A stretch of 64,000 nucleotides of DNA, taken from assembly GCA_013396655.1 (NCBI GenBank), contig WBMV01005965.1, forward strand, positions 1,118,193 through 1,182,192, given 5' to 3'. The notes beneath the pieces are model-generated. The model saw nothing but the letters and a program-made list of their open reading frames with translations, made no database searches and had not been told where the DNA came from. Positions 52,101-61,100 of the stretch are shown here, in pieces. The stretch comes from Campylorhamphus procurvoides (taxonomy: Eukaryota > Chordata > Aves > Passeriformes > Dendrocolaptidae). The stretch's first letter is position 1; each line of letters begins with the position of its first letter. The translations under genes and the position numbers were made by a program.

Positions 52101-55100
52101 AATGTTACCAAATTCCTGTCCAATTAGTGAGAAACTGTGGTAAGACACTTAAATAATCGTTAAGGTTTTATTTTAGCATTGAGACACCTGATCCAGGGTA
52201 AAATCATCTGATACAAAGCTAGCCTTCAAAATGTTTTGCTAATTTCTAAACAAACAGATTGAGATTTGTGCCTGTTGTTGTAGGGTTTTGGTGCAGGTTT
52301 CAGAGTCCACAAGCAGGTGTTAGTTTACTATGAAGCCATAGCTTATGAGATTGCCAAAGATGGAAAAGGTTGTGAGAGTGTGTCAGGTGCCATATTGATT
52401 CTTTACCAAAGAAGCATTTTGTTTATAAACTTATGTACTTGTGTGCAAATAGATACAGAAAAGGGTAAGAAATTGCATTAATTTAGTTAACTGCCTAAAA
52501 CTTCTGAACTACTGTAATGTAAAAAGAAAAAAGGCTTTAAACTTTCCCTTTCATTTATTGTAGGTACATATATTCTGCCATACATATTATACATCTGTTA
52601 AACAATACACCAGTAGCTGAGAGATGAAGTTAAATTCTTTGACCAGTAAGAGCTGCAGGTGATATTTTTGGGTTACTCATCTGTATTCCCGGAGGATGTA
52701 TGGATCTCATACCTATTAATTAGGCAGTTCCCTCTTTGAATTCTATCCACTTTATTTTTATCTGTTTTTTAGAGTATTTTACTTTCAGGAGTGCTTTGGA
52801 AGCAATTTTGTCCCTTCTTCTGCCATACCATAGGAATTAGAAACATTTTGATTTCATTTAAAATTACATAATTGCCATCAATTTTCTAGACTTGTTCCTG
52901 TTACTTCAGATTTCCTTAGATGAAGTGGTAACACAATGAGGGAACGAGATGTATTAATTGGCTTATTGCTAGTGCTGTATGCAAAAAATCATCTTGGTGC
53001 CATGAAATTTTAATGGCTTTCCAGTTATTAGGTAGTATAATCCCATTGAGGAGTAAGATTCTGAAAGAAACTGAAATTTCATTAAACTCTAAGGGTAGCT
53101 GGTTTGACCACTCTTTTGATTTCCAAGTTGATTGAATCACGGTGGTGCACTTCTTCTGGTACTTGTTTCTAGCTGCAGCTGCAGATTGAAGCAGATCTCT
53201 GTTGAGTCTGAAATTGCTAAAGTAGTTTCTGGCTTGACATGGAGCCTGAAGCCTTTGGTATCCATGTCAAAGACTTAATGTCAGCATTCAAACCTCTCAG
53301 ATTTTTTACTATATCCTTGTAATTCACATTAAGTTCTTTCAATGTCAAGTATGTAGAAAAGAGCTTGCCTTTTGAAATAAGACTCTATGCAGTTTTCACA
53401 GGAACATGCTGGTTGATCTCAGAATTAATGACTCCAGAGCTGCTTTTCTTTTTTTTTTTTTTTTTTTTGACAGGCTGGCTTTAGTTTGTTTTTGTTATTG
53501 GCTCTTGCTTACCTGAAATGAGGCCTTTGCACAGGGCACTTGTATCAGTAAATCCTGTGCATGCTCTGCTGCTGCAGAAAAGGACCTCTAGCTTTAGCAA
53601 AAAGTTAGAATTTCTGATGCAGCCTTACAGTCAGGCCTGTACTACTAGACTATTGGATACATTTACAGGGTTGATGGGAAATACTAGACTGAATGAAAAC
53701 ATCCACAAGAATTTTACCTGTGTAGGAGTTTTTTTTTCTGTGTTTCTTTGTTTTCTTTCAGGGAATCTTGCAAATGTTCATTTATGTTTTGTGTATGAGT
53801 GTAAAATATTTGCTTCACATCTAATAATGAATCTTACCTGAGAGTTCTCTTTTTTTTTTTTTTTTTATCCCCCAGGAAAAATGCCCTTTTAAAANNNNNN
53901 NNNNNNNNNNTTTTTTTTTTGAGTGATGAACTAATGATAACCTTATCATTAGTTCATCACTCAAAAAAAATCTATTGAAAACAGAATTTTGATTTATAGC
54001 TTTGCTTAACAACTTTGCAACAGCTTATGGATTTTATGAATTCTTTTAACTTAACAGAGCCTAGTAAATTCTCCCAACTAGAGCTGCTGTACTTTACCAT
54101 GGCATATATCTCTATATGCAATTATAATTTTCCTAGGTACTTGTTGTATAATAGAATATAGTTTCATTCAGTGTTGGAAAACACCCTTTATTATTGGATT
54201 TGCCTAGCAAAATGGACATAAATCATGTTGTCTGTATTAGCTATGTTATCCAAGAAGCTGATGCCTACAACGCAAGGATTTAAAAGCTGAACTGGGAAGA
54301 TAAAAATCTGGACTTGAACCTCTGACTAATAGTGTATGTCATTAAATTTATCGTGTCTAATAGAAATACACATGATAACCAATCTGGTGTATCTGTAGTA
54401 AAATCTTCAAAAAGTCGTACTGAAGGCTGATCATTTATGTGGTGAACACTCAGTCCTGTAGATGGTGCTCTGGAGTTTGCTTTTGTCCTTGAAGAACAAA
54501 CATATTGTGAAGATATGCTCTGCCCTTCTTTTATCTAGGCAGCACAAAGAAAAGAGAGGAACTAACTTCTATTTTGTCGTTATATCCTTCAATACCTGGT
54601 ACATTCACATGAATCAGAATGATTGCAGAGCTTCATGTTTCATGTTGATAAAAAAGAAAATGTTTTGTTAGTAACTAAATCAAATGAATCTACAAAGTGC
54701 TTTGTAGCTGTGTAAATTGACAAACAGGATGAAAAGGAATAGAAGAAAGATTTTTTTGCTTTTCGACTGTGATGCTGAAATTGAGAAAAATACTCCGTTT
54801 TTTAAAAGGTGCAAAGAAGTCACAAATGTGACTGTGCTAGTGAAACAGTAACATACATACAAACGTGAAGTTGATTCAAAAGGTAAAACAGAAAACACAA
54901 ACCCAGACCAAAATACCTTTAATGTAGCTACAATATCATATTGGCAGTTCCCATGAGCCACAATTTTATGAATTTTTTAAATGAATGATTTTTTTTTTAA
55001 ATCCATGACATGCACTTGGTGCATATTTGCCATTTTTTTCCCACTATTATAGCTGCATGGGTAAGCACTATAATAAGGTAAGATTCTCTCAAAATACCAT

Positions 55101-58100
55101 GAATAATGGAATTTTTAGGAAGAATATCAAAAGTAGTAAGACTTGGAGTAAAATAAGCAACACTAGCAGCTAGCAGAGCAATTAATCAAGAGCTGGCTGT
55201 CAGACTCCATGAAGTAAATTGAGCGTCGCCTGAAGAGATCCATGACTATTAGAGGGCTTATTTTTCAGGTTGATGTTTAAGATACATTAGTTGTGACATG
55301 CAAGACGTGATGTGCTACTGATGCTTGCTTACATTTAGAATCTTTGCTTTTTGGATCTTTAAGTTTGTTTTTTTTTTTCCAATTGGTTTTTAACTCAGTT
55401 ATGGACAAAAGCGGTTCACTGATGTTCATGATGTACAACTTGTGTTCTTTCATTTTGTTTTAAGGATTTCTACCTGTGTGCAGCCTGGGCCCATCTCAAG
55501 TGGGAAGAATGAACTTTGGAAAAGATGTCAGCACTCTAAAATATTTCACTATATGTGGCTTACAGGAAGGGTACGAACCCTTTGCTGTTAATACAAACAG
55601 AGACATCACCATTTGGCTGAGTAAAAGGCTCCCTCAGTTTCTGCCAGTGCCCACAAATCATGAACATATTGAGGTTTGTGATCCTAGTAAAATGTTTCTA
55701 GACACTTGAACATGTTTGAATTATGTTTCTACTGTTGCACTTCTAGGCAAGATTTTTAATGTGATATGTTGACCCAGTTCTGGATGAACGTTACACCTGT
55801 TAGATATTACTTACATTCAGTAGAGTTGCAAAGAATGTAATTATTTTGTTGCTAGTATTTCTTTATCCATGAAATCTGTCATGTGTGCAAACATGAGAGT
55901 CTTAGAGACTAATTCTATATGATGTCCTTGTTATGAGCTCCTTGTGCCGTGAGAGCTGTGTTTGTAAACAACTTACAGAAATTGGACATTTTTACATAAC
56001 AGATACCATGTGTCCTAGTGCACACACTTTGTGATTTTTCTGTAACTAATTTGTTTTAATTTTAATAAATGTTTATTAGCCAATTGCATCAATACTTATG
56101 TCTCAGTCAGTTGTGCGTCTCGATGGAACTGAATTCATGCCTTGTAAGTTTGCTTTGAAATCCTTCTGAAATTGATGAAATAAGAATTGTTTTCCATCTG
56201 GTGTGTATTTAAGAAACAATCTACATTCTTGCATTTGTACATATATGATTTATATTTTTTGATCTGTGGTGTCCTGGGTAGGGCTAGATTTATGTTGCAA
56301 AGAGTTATGATGAGAAATATAATTTCTTTGTGACTTTTTTTTTTTAATTTAACAATGGCACAACAAAAGCATCCACTCCCCATAGTGTTTATTTCCCTTC
56401 AAAATGGAAGCACATGCTTGCAATGCATTTGACTGTTGACAGCATACTGTTGCACATTTGGCAACTCATGGGTACATATCTTAGAAATATAAATAGAATA
56501 TTTACAAGGCAGAAAAAGCATCAGCTTCAAATCAACCACATCCCATCTTTGTTTCACAGGTAATGAGAATTGATGGCACCATAGACAGCTGCCCCTGTCT
56601 CAAGGTCACACAGAAGTCCTTTGGTTCACAGAACAGTAAAACAGACGTCATGTTTTTTCGATTAAGCATGCCCATTGAATGTGCTGAAGTGTTCTCCAGA
56701 TCAGCTGCAGGAGGGTTACCAGGCTCTGGGCTTTTTGGCCCAAAGAATGACTTGGAGGATTATGATGCTGATTCTGATTTTGAGGTTCTAATGAAAACTG
56801 CTCATGGTCATCTAGTCCCTGATCGGGCAGAAAGAGAAAAAGATGGCACAAAACCAGAGTTAAACAACCATAAAGATTATGTTCAAGAAAAGCCTTCACG
56901 TCTTAAACAAAGGTTAGTGGCATATTTGGTTTGCTACCTTCTTTTTTTTTTTTCTTTTCCCCCCTTCTGCTTCTCAAAGTAGAAGAAAATGCCAGTCATG
57001 TCTGGCAGACCAGTCAAATAACTTTTTATCATTTAAAGTCACGATTAACGTAAGTTCTTTTAAAAATGAACTTGCCCCTTTCTCTTCTCTGAATAATTTG
57101 CCTTGTGATTGAGCTTTTAATGTAGATTTTGATTTTACTTATTTTATTACAGATTTATGCTCAGGAGGACGAAGCCAGATTATAGCACGAGTCATTCAGC
57201 ACGGCTTACTGAGGATGTGCTGGCAGATGATAGAGATGACTATGATTATTTGATGCAAACTTCCACGGTATTGTAACATAGGATTGGTGTTTTAGCTGTC
57301 TGGGGGGCTTTTTGTTTGGTTGGTTGGTTTTTTTTTTTCTTGGTTTTTTTTTTTAATATAGCTACAGGTTTCTGGCTTGTAAGAATTTCAGAAATAGTCC
57401 AATTTTCAAGCAGAAATATTAATTTTATTGTCCTGTACTGCTACTGAAGTTATGACTGATTTGTTAGTTTTTTCTTTCTTTTTTTTTAATTGATTGTCAG
57501 TCTAAAACAATTTCCAGATTAACTATTTGAATCCATTTTTAAAACTAGTGTTGATAACACCAAACATAAAAGAGGATGAATAAATACTTCTACAATAATG
57601 GAATAAATAGGAAACGGTTCATTAAACTAGGAGGTCATTCTTCAGGGCCATGAAAACCTCTCTACTGATTTTACAGAGCATTTGTTTAATGTAATTCGCA
57701 GGAAAACTTTATGCAGGTTTTGTACATGTTTCTCTGACAAGATCAGCTCCATAAGTACTCATTTTTCAGTGTTCAAAGGAAAATAATACTCCTCTCTTGG
57801 ATGTATTCTTCTCTTTCTAAAAGATATTAGATACTGGAAACTGAGTCACCTGCAGTATAAAATCGTAGTTTCTGTAAAAAGATAGCTTGCAATGCTATGA
57901 TACAGGAGCCTTCAGTACCAGCATATAAGCTGCATTTTAATTATTTGCCCTTTTTTTCTGTTTTAGCTACATATTTTGTTGGCTGCTTTTGATTTGTGTT
58001 TATATTCTTTTGTTGCTTTGCTTACAAGTTGCACTTGAACAAGCCTATGCTACTTTTGAAGAGATGACGTTTTCAGATTTCAGAGCAACAAATTCTAATT

Positions 58101-61100
58101 GAAACTGATGCACTGGGTAGTGAATACTAACATTTGATAACATTATTTCTTTAATTAACAGTACTATTATTCAGTGAGAATATTTCCTGGTCAAGAGCCT
58201 GCTAATGTCTGGGTGGGCTGGATTACATCAGACTTTCACCAGTATGACACAAGCTTTGACTTGGACAGAGTGCGTACCGTCACAGTTACACTGGGAGATG
58301 AAAAAGGGAAGGTTCATGAGAGGTTGGTTACAATTTTCTTTAAAAGATCTGCATCTTTTACCCATAAAAGCAACTAGCAATTTATAAAGTGTAAATCCAC
58401 TCCATTTAATGTAACTAGGTTGATGTGGAAAAAGTAATAAAAAAAGCTGTAGCAGGAAAAAGTGTGACTTTTATTGTTACCTGCTCTTACTTCTGAAGAC
58501 AGTGGAGTAATGATCTAGTCAAATCAATTGGCACTGAAAAGTAAAATAGTGCAGCTTTTCTAATCACAAACTAGGTTCCTGTAAGTATTGACTTCTGAGG
58601 CCAAAATCAGTACAACAGCTTCTCTCAACACTTCAGTTCATTATCCATGTCAGAAAATTTCTGTTATGCTTAACATTAAATGATTTAAACCCTTAACTTG
58701 CAAAGTCAGGTTTTGTCTTTGGAATTTTACAAAAGATTTCAACTTGTTCGTACTCATGATCTTCAGTTTTTATTTTTTCGCTTATGATGTCCAGGTTTCA
58801 TTGAATTTCGACAGTGGTTATGGTGGGATCAGCTGTTTTCAGCCACAAGGCCCTGGCTGCAGCCATGCAAAGTTGTTCTTAATTCATTACATAAAGTTTA
58901 CACACCATCCATAAATAAATTTGTCTTTTGACATTCAGTATAAAACGCAGCAACTGCTATATGGTGTGCGCAGGAGAGAGCATGAGCCCTGGACAAGGAC
59001 GTAATAATAATGGTCTGGAGATTGGTTGTTTGGTTGATGCTGCCAGTGGCCTGCTGACCTTCACGGCTAATGGCAAGGAACTAGGAACGTATTACCAGGT
59101 GAGTACTTTTTGATGATGTCTTCCAGTGGGAAGGGGGAAAACCACATCTTCAGGCTGCATCTTATTAGAGGCTTTTGTACAGGATTGTAAGAAAAACTAA
59201 TTGCCACTGTTATGGCCGTAATTTTTCCCCCCTATTTGAATTTTATGGGGTTTTATTTAAAGGCCTGCACTTGCTGACTGCCTTTTTTTTTTTTTTTCTT
59301 TTTCTTTTTAATGTGCAATAGTGTTTTGCTGTCTTCTGTGGTTATGTATTTGTGTATCTTTGATTTAGGTTGAACCGAGTACAAAGTTATTTCCTGCTGT
59401 ATTTGCTCAAGCTACAAGCCCCAATGTTTTCCAGTTTGAATTGGGAAGAATAAAGGTAAATAATGCTTGGGTTTGTGCAGGTTTAGGATTAATAAATCAT
59501 ATAAAATAATTTTATTTTATTTTTTACCATTTTGTTACCTGCAATGTGTTCTTGGTATTGGACACATTTTTATGATTCCAAGTGCACTATTGGCATTTTA
59601 TTCTCAACTCAGCTTTAAATACTTCATGAATTTAAAATACATCAAATCAAAAGGGTTGAAGCTGATTAGAACTGACAGAGAATATTGCAAAGTCCTGCTG
59701 AGTTTTCTGAATCTCATCTTTCGTGATGAAACAAAATCAGTGGGGTCAGTAAGGCAAATTCCCTATTTTACAAACAGAACATGGATGACCAGTGTACCTG
59801 CAGATTAGGTTAGGGTTTTAAAATAATATTTTAAAATAATAAGTACATGCAAACAGAACACTCAAGCGAACTGAGCTGAATTTTGCTTCCTTTCTTTGGA
59901 TAATTGGATGTTGAAGGAATCAGAAGAGGTAAAACCAGATCTCTGGTCCAAGGAAGAAACCACATGTTCCAGTCAAGTTTCTATTTCAAATTTAGCTATT
60001 GAAAAAAAAAAAAAAGAAAAATTCTGTCTTGCTGGTAATCTTCTGGTAGTTCCTTCCCAGCTGGTTTTAAAAACTACTGAAAATGTTAATTTTCTGTTGC
60101 ACTGTCCTTTACTACATCTTGAACTAGTTTTTTGAGAAATAACATGTGCACTGTTTGGTAACGATGATGACACTGATTACCTCTTCCATTGGAATTTTCC
60201 AGAATGTAATGCCATTATCTGCTGGCTTATTCAAAAGTGAACACAAAAACCCAGTCTCTCAATGTCCTCCACGTCTCCATGTCCAGTTTCTGACTCATGT
60301 GCTTTGGAGCAGAGTGCCAAACCACTTCTTGAAGATTGATGTGTCTAGGATCAGTGAACGTCAAGGCTGGATGATACAGTGCCTAAATCCTTTGCAGTTC
60401 ATGGCTCTTCATATTCCTGAAGAAAACAGGTTGATGCTTATGTTTTGTACTGTATCAGGGTTAGCTAGTCTTGTAATACCATTTCTATAACAAAGGCCCA
60501 AGGTCTTATTGGTATTTATAACACAGGTAAGTAGGTAAATATTGGCAGTGTGTTTTGATTTAACTAATAGTAAAAATTACCTTAATTTTCAATGGTTTAA
60601 AATCTGCCCCCTTTTGTTGTGTTTCCAGATTCTTCTAGTTTCTCTCCAAACACTTTAATGGTATATGCAGGTTTTGAATGAAAATGAAAAGAACTCTGCA
60701 AGCTATTAAAGATAATCTGTAAAATAAGCAAAAGTGTGTGGTTTTTTTGAGATTTTTAAAGACTTGTGACCAATATAATTATTCCATTACTTTATTTTTT
60801 CTAAATTTAATTTAAACAATTGAAGTGATCTCCTTGTTGCTCAAGTGTCTGAGCATTTTGCCAGGGCCACACCTGTAAACCAAGTCACTGAAAAGTTGGG
60901 TAAGAATTCTAAACAAAGAACCCTAACCCTGAACACTCTTCAGATGAAGTGGTTAGTCTGTTGCCATTTTGCAAACCAAGATCTAAACCCAGTAAATTAT
61001 ATAAATATCTCAATCTGTATTACTTTTAAAACCTTAGTTTTCAGATATCCAAGTTCTTGTTTGTGGTGTGAAGAAATATTCTTTAGGCAGATAATTTGGA

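Larger units (their letters stand above)
51643..55464 (+). other. RYR2 intron P-Q
   Basis: 3.8 kb. Contains copy 2 of the 39-bp repeat (51945-51983), a CR1 3' end (51991-52090), long T runs (53451-53468, 53850-53866), an assembly gap (53895-53910) and a palindrome beside it (53913-53970). The rest is unassigned. Confidence 0.8.

Noticed and set aside
54295..54340. tRNA-like T-arm word (ggacttgaacctc)
   Set aside because: No matching cloverleaf arms or promoter boxes around it.
60924..60940. Telomere-like CCCTAACCCT
   Set aside because: Fewer than two full units; too short to mean an interstitial telomeric repeat.
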